Assembly: GCA_000320545.1 (NCBI GenBank)
Contig: ADNK01002846.1
Coordinates: 1 to 60,252, forward strand
From: Bigelowiella natans CCMP2755
Lineage: Eukaryota > Cercozoa > Chlorarachniophyceae
Direction: 5' to 3'
Length of the DNA: 60,252 bases
Shown: one piece after another, positions 32,316 to 43,171 of the stretch
Layout of the letters: the number at the start of each line of letters is the position of its first letter
How positions within the stretch are numbered: the first letter of the stretch is position 1
Program-made: the position numbers and the translations under genes
Notes under the pieces: model-generated
Seen by the model: only the letters and a program-made list of their open reading frames with translations
The model's database searches: none
Told to the model about the DNA's origin: nothing

Positions 32316-33891
32316 ATTCTCAACGACACTAGAAGCACTGCACATCATCCTTCGCACTGCCCAATGCACACACACACAAAGAGAGACAGAGAGAGCAGTC
32401 TTCAAGTACTATGATATCGCTCCATCCTCCCATTACTTTACGAGCTTGCCTTCGACCAGGTAGCCAGCCAAGCCGCGGTAGCTGCAGGAGGGGGCTGAGT
32501 GTCGGAGGGGGGAGGAGAGGGGGAGGGGGAGCGCAGGCGCCCTCGAGGAAAGCACCTCAACGTGTGATGTCGCGACGAAGAAGCCGGAGTCCTTCGGCTA
32601 TGGCCGCAAGATTGAAGCATCAAGTCTCTCGGTCAATAGCCGCAGTAAGGGCAGCAAACCTACTTCCCGATGTGGACACGTACGCACGCAAAACCCTTCC
32701 TTGAGACGAATGATGATGACCCCCACCCCTCCTTGCTTGGTCAAACGGTCTCTCCTCGGATCTCCTAAGAGTAGCTCTTTGATGTGACGTTGGCTGCTGG
32801 TTGCTTCTGCTGCTGCTGCGGGCACAAACGAGTGTGCCCGCAGGATGAAGCGATTGACCGTCTTCTGTTTTCACTCTTTTATTTGTGGGTTGAAGTCAAC
32901 CGAAAGCACATCGAGATAGTTCACAATTGTACACATATCTACATATGTGCGTATGCACACACGTATGCACATGTGTACATGTGTATTCTTAATCCACATT
33001 ACGTGCATTTCGTGAAAATCAAGCATGGGTTGAACAATTGCACATCTCACCTGTGTACAAATAGGCATCTCCACCATGCGAAGGACGACCGCATCACATT
33101 CATCGTTGGTGGCCTCAATGCAATGCTAGCTCTCTACTTCTGGAAAAACACTTCGATAACAAGCAGCGACTAAGCTCTGGTACCTGCTACTCTGTAGCTG
33201 GATTTGCTCATCGTCTATGTACGTAATGTATTCTGTCCATGTCACCAGGTCAAGCTATTTTCAGCTCCGCCGTTCTCCAATGACAAATTGCAAAATGTCT
33301 ACCATGACCGCAATATAGTAATGTGTCGTCCTTCCGTACTAGCGTAGATGATGATAGCATCTGGAATTTAACTTGCTGTCGCGAAAGGATGGTGAGCACG
33401 AGCGCATGCAACCATTCGTGTCATTTTCAGAGCTCGGCAGCGTCACGTCGCAAATGCAAGAGTGTGGCAACCACAAACGAGAGGAACATGTGCTGATGCA
33501 CGCATGCTAGCATGGCTATATGGCGACAATGCATGGTGCGTTCAGGCGAGCGCTCAAGCTTGCTAGCTAGCTAGCTAGCTAGCAAGGCCGCGATGACACC
33601 TGTCAGTTTGCAGTTCCCAAAGTTTTGTGCCTCTGACTCGCAGCAGCAGTCTAGCTAGCTAGCACTGCTAGACTGCGCCCTTTGCTTTTTTGGCAAGCGG
33701 AGCATCGATGCGAAAAAATCTCAAAATTACTAGATCATGCTAGTATGCGCTAATCTAGTAATCTAGTAATGGTACATGACATCATATTTTATCGTGAACC
33801 GCCATTCTAGCATTGTCAGCTCGAACGACATAATGTAATGTGGAACACACTAGACACATAAAAGCCAGGAAGTTATACTTAAAAGCACAAA
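32182..33891. other. Repeat-rich intergenic region
   Basis: No gene supported. A weak plus-strand stretch (32567-32704) encodes RS/SP-rich peptide and might be an exon. The right half holds a GCTAGC-rich cluster (about 33480-33810) with CATGCTAGCATG at 33503-33514. Confidence 0.45.
33480..33810. repeat. GCTAGC-rich palindromic cluster
   Basis: Contains GCTAGCTAGCTAGCTAGCTA-type runs, CATGCTAGCATG and repeated ATCTAGTAATCTAGTAAT. Confidence 0.65.
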
Positions 33892-35862
33892 TTATATTTT
33901 GAGAGAAGCTGCACTTTTTCTCTTTTTCTTCGCGCCGCCTCGATTTCCTTTTCTAATGTACGATGCACGTTGTTGTTGCTGCTGCTGTTGTCCGCCCGTC
34001 GTCGACTCTGCCTCTTGTATCTTGGCGAAGAATGCTGCCGATTTTGAGTAGTCCGTTTGATCAACTTCCGCAGCATCAGCCAGTAGATTGCTATCCTGGG
34101 CTTTCTTGAAGTTTTGCTCGAGTTCCTTTCTCTGGTTTGTCTTGGCGTCTTTCTTGTCCTCCTGCGTCTTGGAGCGCTTCCGCTTGCGCAGGCGCTTCTT
34201 CTTTGTGTTGCGCAGCGTGGTCTTTTCCTTGCGGCTCATCTCAGCGCGCTGCGTGGGCATTCCCTGGGACTCGGACTTATACGCTTCTTGTGGCGCGGAC
34301 GCCGCTTCCTTACTAACAGCCATAGGAAGCACCTCCTCCATCGAAATTGCAGGTGTCTCCGTGGCTACGCGGAGCTCCTCCACGTGCGGTTTGGGCGTGA
34401 AGTGGAAGTTCGACAATGCGTCGAGTTTGTGGTTGAGCTGGCTCATGAGCTGGGCGATCTCCATATGGGCCTCGTCCAGTTCGGTCTTGAGCTTCTCGTC
34501 GTCGAAGTTTGTCCCCGTCGCCTTGGCTACGTATTCTCTATCATACAGCTCAGCGAGGCCGACCTCGCTCTTCTCCTGCGACAGCTCTTTTTTCGGCTTG
34601 TAGCGTTTCTCCTTGGGGGGCTCTTTGCGCTCCACATCGTCCCAGACCTCGTTGATGATGCGGTTCTTGATGAGGTCCTCGAGCTCTTGGGTCGCCTCCA
34701 CCGTAATGGGCTCTGGGAGCCTTTGCGCCATTTGGAAGTTGAGGTCCGTCTCCAAAAGGCTGTTCTCTGGCCGCCGTGCAGCATCCACCTCCCCGCTCAG
34801 TACCCACTCCCTCGGCTTCACGATCTTTTCTTCCATCATTTTGATCTGTTCCTTCATCTTGCGCTTCTGCTTCTCGTAGCGCGACAGCCCTTGCGGATCC
34901 TCCTCTTCGTCGTCGCCGCCGTTCTCGCCGCCTTCATCTATGCTCTTTTCGCCGTGCAGTTCATCATCATCCTCTTCCTCCTCTTCAACTTCGTCGCCAC
35001 CCTCCTCCTCCTTATTATCGCCTTTTTGTAAGTGGGATTGACTGGAAAACACGGCTGGATCTGGAGAGTCAAAGAAGTCGCTATACTTTAGGTTGACAGC
35101 CTCACCGTCCTCGATGGGAGCGTTGAAATCAACATCGTCGTCATCCTCTTCTTCTTCTTCTTCGCTGTTGTCATCCTTTTCAGCCTGCTGGCGCTCTAAT
35201 ACCTGATAATCCCCATCTCGGTAGTCGAAATCGGCAATTTCGTCCAGTTCGTCTTCATCATAGAAAAGATCCTCATTCGTCGTTTTCATTCTCTCTGCCA
35301 AGTCCCGCTCCTCGTCTGACACTGCTGCTGATGCTGTAGTACCAGCCTTTGTGGTAGATAATGATGAGTGCACAGCTTCTTCCTCCTTTTTAGCTGCCTT
35401 TTTTTTCTTCTTCTTAGTGCCCTCCTTGCTCTCCTTGGCAGGTGGATCCCCCCCCCCCTTTTTCTCATTATCTATGGCGGAGGCGCTGTCCCACCCTTTC
35501 GGTTTCGGTGTTGGCCCTTCAAATACTTCCTCTCCTTCACTTGTATCGTTTCCTGCCTCAGCTTCTTTGCGACTCCTGTCAACAATGCCCTCAACGTATT
35601 TCCGCAGCACGGTGACCATGGGTTTATTAAGGATTTGAAGTTGCTCCCATATCTGCTCCGTGTCGAACTGCGAGACGATCAACTGAGACATTGCAGTCCG
35701 TGTTGCTTCAGAGCTCAGTCCCGTGGACTTCGCCTGCACCAGCAGCTTTGCATAGAGCTGCTTGAGGATGCCTGCGAGGATCTCTCGCCTCTCCCTGCTC
35801 TTGTTCAAAAAGCACTCGGGCTTAGAGAGGAATGTGTCCACGGTAGAGATCATATCCTCCAT
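33892..35862 (-). CDS. MPP10: U3 small nucleolar ribonucleoprotein Mpp10
   Basis: An intronless 656-codon ORF (ATG 35860-35862). The family features appear in order. The N-terminal helical part is followed by long acidic tracts (EEEEEDDDDVDFNAP, near 235-320). The segment DFFDSPDPA lies between the first tracts, as in 'FDxP'. After the acidic region comes RYEKQKRKMKEQIKMMEEK, then PREWVLSGEVDAARRPENSL, LLETDLNFQMAQRLPEPIT, LEDLIKNRIINEVWDDVERK, GLAELYDREYVAKATG and, near 475-490, LMSQLNHKLDALSNFHFTPK. This core is highly characteristic of Mpp10. Length is close to the usual 600-700 aa. In other eukaryotes Mpp10 binds Imp3/Imp4 in the SSU processome and is needed for early 18S rRNA cleavages in the nucleolus; that function is inherited from the family. 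The C terminus is Lys/Arg-rich with a Gln run. Confidence 0.93.
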   Translation of the reverse strand: MEDMISTVDTFLSKPECFLNKSRERREILAGILKQLYAKLLVQAKSTGLSSEATRTAMSQLIVSQFDTEQIWEQLQILNKPMVTVLRKYVEGIVDRSRKEAEAGNDTSEGEEVFEGPTPKPKGWDSASAIDNEKKGGGDPPAKESKEGTKKKKKKAAKKEEEAVHSSLSTTKAGTTASAAVSDEERDLAERMKTTNEDLFYDEDELDEIADFDYRDGDYQVLERQQAEKDDNSEEEEEEDDDDVDFNAPIEDGEAVNLKYSDFFDSPDPAVFSSQSHLQKGDNKEEEGGDEVEEEEEDDDELHGEKSIDEGGENGGDDEEEDPQGLSRYEKQKRKMKEQIKMMEEKIVKPREWVLSGEVDAARRPENSLLETDLNFQMAQRLPEPITVEATQELEDLIKNRIINEVWDDVERKEPPKEKRYKPKKELSQEKSEVGLAELYDREYVAKATGTNFDDEKLKTELDEAHMEIAQLMSQLNHKLDALSNFHFTPKPHVEELRVATETPAISMEEVLPMAVSKEAASAPQEAYKSESQGMPTQRAEMSRKEKTTLRNTKKKRLRKRKRSKTQEDKKDAKTNQRKELEQNFKKAQDSNLLADAAEVDQTDYSKSAAFFAKIQEAESTTGGQQQQQQQRASYIRKGNRGGAKKKRKSAASLKI

Positions 35863-36537
35863 GATGAAGCTGGGCAGCTACTCGATAGTGGCCTTGATTG
35901 AGAGAATGGAAGCGGGAGAGATGTAACTCGCTAACAACGCAGCATCACTTTTCCTGGCGGCGATCGTCCGTGTATGCACGGGTATGTTCTGTCCTAGAAC
36001 CAAGTTCAGCCTCTTGTAAGCCAGGCAATCCGAATAAAAACTATGAAATGCAGTCTATTTGACAACAATCGAACCATATTCGCATGGCGCATCTGAAAGT
36101 CACAGGTAATTACCGCGGGAAATGGAAATCGTTGTTGTTGAAAAGAGATCTGATCCGGAGATAGTAAGTTATTTATCGGGGAAACATCTATCATTGTATT
36201 CTCGCACATTCTCACGCTCCCACAGCCCAAGCAGATCGTCAAAGCGTGTACAGTCTTTATGGCCATGAGTAGTAATTTATCGCATGTAATAATTTCTAGC
36301 AAAACGTTGGGCTTTCCATGCGTTCGAGGCGGATTAACTAAGATTCTAAGATATGGGCATACATACATCTCCACCTTAATTCCTAAAAACTGAAGTAATA
36401 TTTGCATATTATGGGCGACATGGGCCATTGTGTGATAAATTAGGGTGTTTTAAAATTCTAGATCAGAATCATTAAAGCTGAATTCTTGCTCCTCAAAACC
36501 CGAGGCCCATCTAGCCTCACCCCTCATTGGTACCCTG
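35863..36537. other. Divergent intergenic region
   Basis: It lies between the starts of Mpp10 (-) and the secreted repeat protein (+). A 140-codon minus-strand open stretch (36006-36428) lacks coding character. Confidence 0.45.
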
Positions 36538-37731
36538 ATGATGTCCAGAAATCCAGGTTCCGGCCATCTTCTCGCCGTTATCTCAGCCACAGTCACCCTA
36601 GCAGTGAACTCTGTCGCATCCCCAGAATTCTATGGAGCACCACATGCTGTGGAAGCTGGGAACTTAACTATAGTGGCGACATCTAAATCGCAGTCTTTTT
36701 CGTCAGGGTGCGCTAATGCATGGGGGAATGAAGAATACACACAGTCACAATGGGGGAGGGGGCAAAGAGAATTTTTTTAGCGAGTAGAGAGAGAGCATAG
36801 TGATTTTGGTCTCCTTTTCAAGGAAAGACTGAGCAGAAGGTATCCATGAAAAGGATGCTGGCGAGCAATATACCCTTTTGCTGCGGCCAATTTTGCGAAT
36901 GCTTCCTCGCAATAACATCATGTGCACACACCGTTTTTCGTGCACGATATTATTAATAATGAGGGTTGAGATGATTATTTTACATACCCACATACATTAA
37001 GTTTACACTAGATATATATCATCACATAAATGCATCATCCATTTAGGTTCTCCTTCCCGCTGCTGGACTCCGAAGGCACCGTTGTATTTGACGGCTACCA
37101 ATCCCAGGGTTCTGGTATATATGCAGCCAATGTTGCAAAGGGTCAAGGCGTCACCATCGCTCAAACTAACGGGAGCAGCTTCGTTGAATCCTTCTCCTTC
37201 AGTTCGCTAGCAAGCACTGCCACCTCAAAGGCGGGAACAGTTTTCCTTGGAACGTTTTCGCCGAAGTCCTCATCATCTCTCAGCACTGGTAGGTTTTTCC
37301 AACTTGGCTGCTTTGAGTGGCAAAACCCAGCAGCACAGCAACATCAATACGCCTTCAATACTTCAGTTTTATTGCAGTTGTCGCGTGGTGACCAATATAC
37401 CATTACAATATCATCATTCGCGGCATCAAGCGCCAGCAGCAGCTAAATGTAAACTATTCCATTTTAGGGATCTTCTTTTCGTACCGCAATAGCCCTCAGA
37501 AGCTTATTATGGTTGCAGGTTGTTTCTTAGTATTTCATCATCCATTTGAGTGATGGCGAGAGAGAGAGGGGGAGAGAGAGAAATGGCAACCCCCTTTATC
37601 AACCTTTGTTCAACACATTTTCTTATTCTTCTCTTCCCTCTCCTCCTCCTCCTTCTCCTAAAATTACTACTACAACTGCTGCTGCTGCTACTTCAATTAT
37701 CATGTTTATAAGTATATCACAAATATATTAA

Positions 37732-37766
<35 letters not shown>

Positions 37767-38004
37767 CACTCCCATATGATATGTATCAGTGCCATTGCTT
37801 CTTACTTTGATCATTCCATGTTCGCCGTGTTTCAACACCAGCTACGCTGCCAGCCGCCGAAGCTTTCGCTCTTCCTTCGTCATTGCATTTCACCAGCCTG
37901 AAAGATCCGACGGTGGACGAAGCCAACCGTATCGCATTTGAGGTAAACCGAATAACTTGTAAGCCGAGAGAGGGGGGGGGGGAGAGAAAGCGGAAGGGAA
38001 TAAA

Positions 38005-38048
<44 letters not shown>

Positions 38049-39378
38049 GTTGTCAAAACGCATTCCTCTCCTCCTCTGAGTCGTGACTCCTCCATTCCGC
38101 AGGGCGAGTTAAGCAATAACTCAACGGGGATCTATCTGGTCTCGTCGCCGCACACTCAGCCAGCGCTCGTCGTCGACCGCTCTGCTAAATTCCCTGACGG
38201 TAGAGATAGCAGCGCTGAAAATTAACAGAGCAGAGGAGGAGGTGTTAAGCGCTGATTGCGCCTCTTGTATTTTCTTAGGAATCGGAAGGCTGTGCTTCTC
38301 CAACGCAGCCTTGATGTCTACGACGGGCTCTGATAGCGTCGTCTTCTTCTCCTCTAACTGTAAAAAAAATACGAGCGAGAGAGGGGGGGGGTGGGGGGGG
38401 GGGAGAGGGGAGAGTCCGCGAGAATAGCATGTAGACACATATGAGCGCTGATGTTTCGAGGTTATTCGGGTGATACTTCATTATTATGTCCGTACCTCTG
38501 TTTTTTACACTATCATCAGGCGACGGAGCTAGCGCAGATGGAGAGATCAAAGCTGCCCTTCGCAATCGGAATAGAATGTAGTAGCATCATCCGTAAAACC
38601 TCACAACAAGATACAAAATGCGGACGTATGTATGTATGCGCGTGCGATTGGATGTGTGCCTTGAGTACCCTGCTTCTAGCATCTTAAACCTTCTCCTCAT
38701 TCTCATAATAACCATACTGCAAGGTGCCGCTCGCGTCGCTCTGTCGACCATACTATCAAGGTGGCCAGCTACTTGCTTGTCCTCATCCATCATTGTTGTT
38801 GTCGTTGTGGTGGTAGTGGTAGTAGCCCTTGCTTCCTTCGCTATATCACCCTGTCATCTCAGCGAAGGGCAAAATGCCTTTATTTTTCGTTTGTTCTCCC
38901 ACGTGTGTCGACATCCGAATTTGTGCCTACGACTACTACTACTACCACCTCTACTGCTACTAATCACTGGTGTCGGAACCTGCCAACACGCGCGTGTTCC
39001 CTGTCAGGACACTGCCAGCAACCTGGACGCTGGGGTCTTTATCGCCACCGCCTCCTCCTCCTCCTCTTCCTCTCCACCATCGTCGTCGTCGCCAGCCTTC
39101 ACCGTATCCGTGCTGGCCGACTTTCAGACTGAAGTCCCAGGGTCCAACTCATCGGAGCACTTCGAGGCCTTCGGCGCCCCCATAGCGGGCAGCGACATTG
39201 TAGCTTTCGTGGCCGAGACGAACCTAAGGCTGGGCATCTTCGCGTATCACGTAGCTACCAAAAAGCTCTCGGTAGGGATGACGAATGTTCATCGCCTGAG
39301 AGCCCCCTCGCTCGACAGACCCCCCTGTTTGCTTTCCTAACCTGCTCCTACACAAACAAACAAAAGCCTTGTGTGCAC

Positions 39379-39418
<40 letters not shown>

Positions 39419-39852
39419 GCATGCTAGCATGGCTGATCGAAACCCCCCCCCCTCCCCCCCCTCTATTTTTATCTGTTTGCAGGTGGTTGCTGACACCTTA
39501 ACGGCGGTTCCCGGGCTTACGGAAGGGCAGTTCGGTGACTTTCCATACGCTCCTTCTGTCTTCGGCACAAGTTGCGCCTTCTATGGAGACGCACCAGGCT
39601 CTGCCAGTGGAATCTATGTTTCTCAGAACGTCAATTTCAAAGGGGAGGATGAAAGCGAGAGTGAAAGCAGGAGTAATAGTATCTCTACCATCGTAACGAT
39701 GGCTAGCAGCTTCGGCACAGCGGCGGGGGGCGCCTTTTCATTCATAGGTGGGTAAATAGAAGTAGAAATGCAGTGTGTCGCTCGTATAGCTATAGCCGTG
39801 AGAGGGGAATCATGATATACGGACGTATGTGGTATGTTACATTTCTTGTGAG

Positions 39853-39892
<40 letters not shown>

Positions 39893-40066
39893 ACCGTTCT
39901 TGTCCTCGTTATCACACTCATCATCTATCGCGTCGGGGTCGCCTTTCCACCATCAGGATTCGGAGGCAACGCATACGCTGATGACAAGATTTCCTTCTAC
40001 GGTGTGACGACACTCGACGGAATATTCATGGTATATGCGCCCTGGGAGCCACTGAGTTGCATATGA
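36538..40066 (+). CDS. Secreted repeat protein with 'VxFxG...GIY' modules, 458 aa
   Basis: Nine exons join in phase: 36538-36707, 37047-37288, 37842-37942, 38103-38199, 38279-38359, 38520-38577, 39019-39271, 39483-39747 and 39957-40066 (TGA). The N terminus GHLLAVISATVTLAVNSVAS after MMSRNPGS is a probable signal peptide. The rest repeats one module of about 80-100 residues: a Pro/Leu entry, 'sxxVxFxG' and 'GIY' about 8-12 residues later. Examples are GTVVFDGYQSQGSGIYAANV, ANRIAFEGELSNNSTGIYLV, CAFYGDAPGSASGIYVSQ and KISFYGVTTLDGIFM. This recalls beta-propeller-like repeats found in extracellular bacterial and algal proteins ('choice-of-anchor' type). The fold is an inference. No catalytic residues, membrane anchor or Cys cluster are seen. 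Introns contain AT, GA, CTG and GT microsatellites. Confidence 0.65.
37735..37765. repeat. (AT)n microsatellite in intron 2
   Basis: TATATA run inside the intron of the secreted repeat protein gene. Confidence 0.93.
38008..38044. repeat. (GA)n microsatellite in intron 3
   Basis: GA run inside the intron 37943-38102. Confidence 0.93.
39378..39431. repeat. (CTG)n microsatellite followed by CATGCTAGCATG
   Basis: A run of about 12 CTG triplets followed by the 12-bp palindrome at 39420-39431, in the intron 39272-39482. Confidence 0.9.
39853..39891. repeat. (GT)n microsatellite in last intron
   Basis: GT run inside the intron 39748-39956. Confidence 0.93.
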
Positions 40067-41302
40067 AATTGCTGTTTATTTGTAGTAGTCCTCAGTGACC
40101 CTGTGTGTTATCTGGTCATCTGTGCTTATTTGGTCTTGTTGATATATCAGCTCCCTGTGCCGCCGAAGCATCACCCTTGATTGCCAAATTTATGTTGGAA
40201 TCTTCTATCTAGCTATCTTGACTTCACCCCGCTCATCATGACAACATCCAGTTACATACCACCACATGCACAAAAGTGGCAAGCTTTCTCCTTGATTTTC
40301 CTGTAGTTGCGAGGTGACAAATAAACGTGAGACTTATGCAACTGCGTGGAAGCTCCACTTCATTTAAGCTGGCTTCACTTTTCGTTGGTGGACATAGCAC
40401 CTGATAATATAAGATGGCCTCCAAAATTATCTGCCTTACTTGATGATCGACATGATTTATGGCGCAGGCTAACAGCAGGCAATGTCAATAATTAAATATA
40501 ATGATAAAGCTAGTATCGTAAAGCGCTGCAGCTGAATCACTCGTACACAGCTCTATCTAGAGCTAGACAGCTAGATAGGTACGCTAGTACGGTACACGGA
40601 CATACATGTATAGCAGAAAGCACCATAGCTAATAATAGACACAGTAATATCATAATATCATATATAGTATATATATGGTATTACATGTCTATAATAAGTA
40701 TCATGTCTATAATGCTATCTAGCTATTATACTATATCGCTATATCTACTAGCATAGCATAGCTACGATACATGATGCTAGCATGGCTAGATGGCTCGATC
40801 AATACGTACACAATGCCTATATAACTAGCTAACTAACCAGATCAAGAGATACGTATCGTCTACCACAGCTAGACAGCGCCTTGCTAGCTTGACTAGTTCT
40901 AGAGTTGGCTATATATCTAATACATTCAGCACTGACCGTGTTGGTACGTGATGGTTATGTACGCATTACCTGCGCAATCTAGCAACATACATAACGCGCT
41001 AGGCGTGCGTGGCGCAGCATTGCTATCATCATTCCCGCAGCAGCTGGCACATATTAACATCGATCAAGATTATTGAATCAGTGATAAAGTTGTCTAGATG
41101 TACACACATGGCGGCAAAAGGGCAGCAAATTGGCCTGATGGCAACTGCCGTCGATCATTTCGATACCAGTAATTCCTCAGTAAGACAGCGTATTGTTACA
41201 GCGTATCTCTGGGTGGCAGAAAATGAAACCCGATTTTGTGCCGCATCCACCATGCAGTGTCGATCAATAAATGACAAGCCTTACCTCACCAAGCTCTCAG
41301 GC
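40067..41302. other. A/T-rich intergenic region with GCTAGC and hairpin repeats
   Basis: No exon supported before the cathepsin B stop at 41303. The part 40440-40930 is dense in ATAGC/GCTAG words. Confidence 0.5.
40634..40716. repeat. Hairpin (MITE-like) element with A/T core
   Basis: AATAGACACAGTAATATCAT on the left and ATGGTATTACATGTCTATAA on the right form imperfect inverted arms around a TATA-rich core. A second ATCATGTCTATAAT follows. Confidence 0.6.
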
Positions 41303-42325
41303 TTAAACCTGGCCTGCGCTGATTTGGCTTTCAATGCCGCACTCGTCATTTCCACGAGCGATCTTGAAGGTTCCGTTGTCACCCCAGCTCTCGTTCCAGG
41401 AGTTGACCACGAGCCAGTAATCCTGTCCATCTTCAACACCCCATCCGATGATCTTGATAGCGTGACCGCCAAGCGCAGAGCCAGAGGTGTGCTTGTAAAC
41501 GCCGGACTTGTAGTTTGGGAAGTCAGAGTAGACGGTGAAGGCCCCGGTGACAGGTCCATAGGTCATGATGTCGGTCTGGATCTTCAATACGCCGCTGACG
41601 CCGTACGCCTTCTTTGCGTTCTTCTTATCGTCGCTGTAGCTCTTGCCGTACTTGCTATCGGAGCATTTCTTGGAGCACCTAGGAGTAGGGTATTCCTGGC
41701 TTGGGCAAGGACCGTACTTAGAGCTCTTCACGTGGTGAGCGCAAGGCTTGAGGGAATATGGAAGGCAGGTTCCGCCGTCCTCCTCTCCGTAGTCGCCACC
41801 GGTTACGACACCATGAGTCGTGAACCAACGCCAAGCCATACCAGGCTGTCCACCATTGCAGCCCATTGAGGAGCACTGGAGGAACCCGCAGCAAGCAGTG
41901 GTGTCATCCGGGGAAAGGAGAGTGGTGTCTCCCGTAGAGATGCATCGGCGGTCATTGAAAGCTTCGGTGGATCCAAATGCCCAGCAGGAACCGCAGGATG
42001 ACTGGTCACGAATGTGTCCAATGGAAGGGCACTTTGGCCAATTGGTGCGCGAGTCGAAGTTGTCAGGGATGTCGTTAGCAATGTTATCATAGTTGGATCC
42101 TTCCTTTTCGGGAAGAGCCTTGTAGTCTTTGTGGTCTTTGAGGAAGGTTCCACAGAGTTGCTTCACCTGCTTCAGCTTTAGGCCCTTGAACCTTGGGCTT
42201 TCATGAGCCTTCCATGTGGTGTTCATGGCATTGATCTTTGCAGCAATTTCAGAGGAAGTTGCAGGAGCATTAAGATCGAGGTCTTTGGCCAGGGCCGAAA
42301 CAAGGAGGGATGCGATAACCAGCAT
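41303..42325 (-). CDS. Cathepsin B-like cysteine protease (papain family C1A)
   Basis: An intronless 340-codon ORF with an ATG at 42325. Residues 1-13 form a short signal peptide (MLVIASLLVSALA). A propeptide-like region extends to about 85, and the mature part starts near IPDNFDSRTNWP. The oxyanion Gln108 and catalytic Cys114 lie in DQSSCGSCWAFGS, His288 in ALGGHAIKIIGWG and Asn308 in LVVNSWNESWGD. The segment KPCAHHV (His197-His198) with flanking cysteines is the occluding-loop signature of cathepsin B, which gives peptidyl-dipeptidase activity in characterised members. Length and domain order fit the family. It is expected to be a lysosomal or vacuolar digestive protease, or secreted. All key residues are present, so it is probably active. 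Confidence 0.95.
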   Translation of the reverse strand: MLVIASLLVSALAKDLDLNAPATSSEIAAKINAMNTTWKAHESPRFKGLKLKQVKQLCGTFLKDHKDYKALPEKEGSNYDNIANDIPDNFDSRTNWPKCPSIGHIRDQSSCGSCWAFGSTEAFNDRRCISTGDTTLLSPDDTTACCGFLQCSSMGCNGGQPGMAWRWFTTHGVVTGGDYGEEDGGTCLPYSLKPCAHHVKSSKYGPCPSQEYPTPRCSKKCSDSKYGKSYSDDKKNAKKAYGVSGVLKIQTDIMTYGPVTGAFTVYSDFPNYKSGVYKHTSGSALGGHAIKIIGWGVEDGQDYWLVVNSWNESWGDNGTFKIARGNDECGIESQISAGQV

Positions 42326-43171
42326 GATCTAACGTAGCAAAGGTTTTACTTAGTTATCATAAACATTCTACAATTGAAAACGTGGTTACGTCGCAAAAGA
42401 ATAGTAATGGACTAAGTAGAAGACTGGGTGGGGGGTCGCATAACGAGCTCGCACCTGTTTTCAGATTATGAATACCATTCGGCAGAATTTAATCTGCTAA
42501 TTCTCTTGACATTCCTTTAGAAATGAACATAGATGTTAAAATTGTCCTGAATTTCAGAGCTTGATGCAGTTAGGCTGCCTAGATTTTGCGAGCATTGTTG
42601 CTGAAAACAGACATGCGCGACTGTGAAAATCATCTCTAAAATATGTTTCATCCACTTGATTATGGTCCTAGATTATATGAAAAACGTCAGTTCTTGCACT
42701 AAATGATATAAATTGAAGGGAGTAGGGCTACATTCTCTAGACAAAATCTGGCACAAAAGAAGCCTCTTAGATCTAAATGGGATTTCATGACTCGGAATTG
42801 GCCAGCATTCAATTGCGAAAGAAGCTCGAAAGCTTGTGAAAGTCCGCATAAACGCAGGGGATTTTACCCTCGAAATGCATGGGGTACCAGACCGCCAGAC
42901 CCGCCTCTGGAGGGCATTCCCAGACAGAATTTCGACGTACTGACTCAATTGAAAGCTGGTATTTTGGAAATATTTTTACGCCTAAAACTTCGTATGGGCA
43001 ATAATACCTCTAATTCTGTACTTCCAGACAAGATTTTATCCGGAAACTATCTAGTACAATGTTCACCATTTCTTACCAAGTCACAAATCAAGCACCTCGC
43101 CCACCCAGAACCCTGCCCACGTGTCCTGTTTCTGCTGCTGCTGCTGCTGCTGCTGCGTGTTGAAGGCTGCC
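42326..43171. other. Divergent intergenic region
   Basis: It lies between the starts of cathepsin B (-) and the methyltransferase (+). An open plus-strand stretch at 42787-43130 is not required by the methyltransferase model. A CTG run lies at 43133-43157. Confidence 0.5.

Noticed and set aside
31460-32405. Long minus-strand open frames opposite the membrane-protein tail
   Set aside because: They arise from simple repeats (poly-Ser, Thr-His and Arg-Glu runs) and shadow the plus-strand exons 31459-31562 and 31803-32181.
34114-35031. Long plus-strand Leu-rich open frame
   Set aside because: Antisense shadow of the acidic/Lys-rich Mpp10 coding sequence.
36006-36428. 140-codon minus-strand open frame
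   Set aside because: Its composition looks like random sequence, it has no recognised motif or joinable splice sites, and it lies in a promoter-type region between divergent genes.
41009-41869. 286-codon plus-strand open frame
   Set aside because: Mostly antisense to cathepsin B, whose catalytic residues are all intact on the other strand.
42787-43130. Open stretch upstream as an extra N-terminal exon of the methyltransferase
   Set aside because: The ATG at 43172 already gives a clean start leading into motif I, and no in-phase donor joins the upstream stretch.
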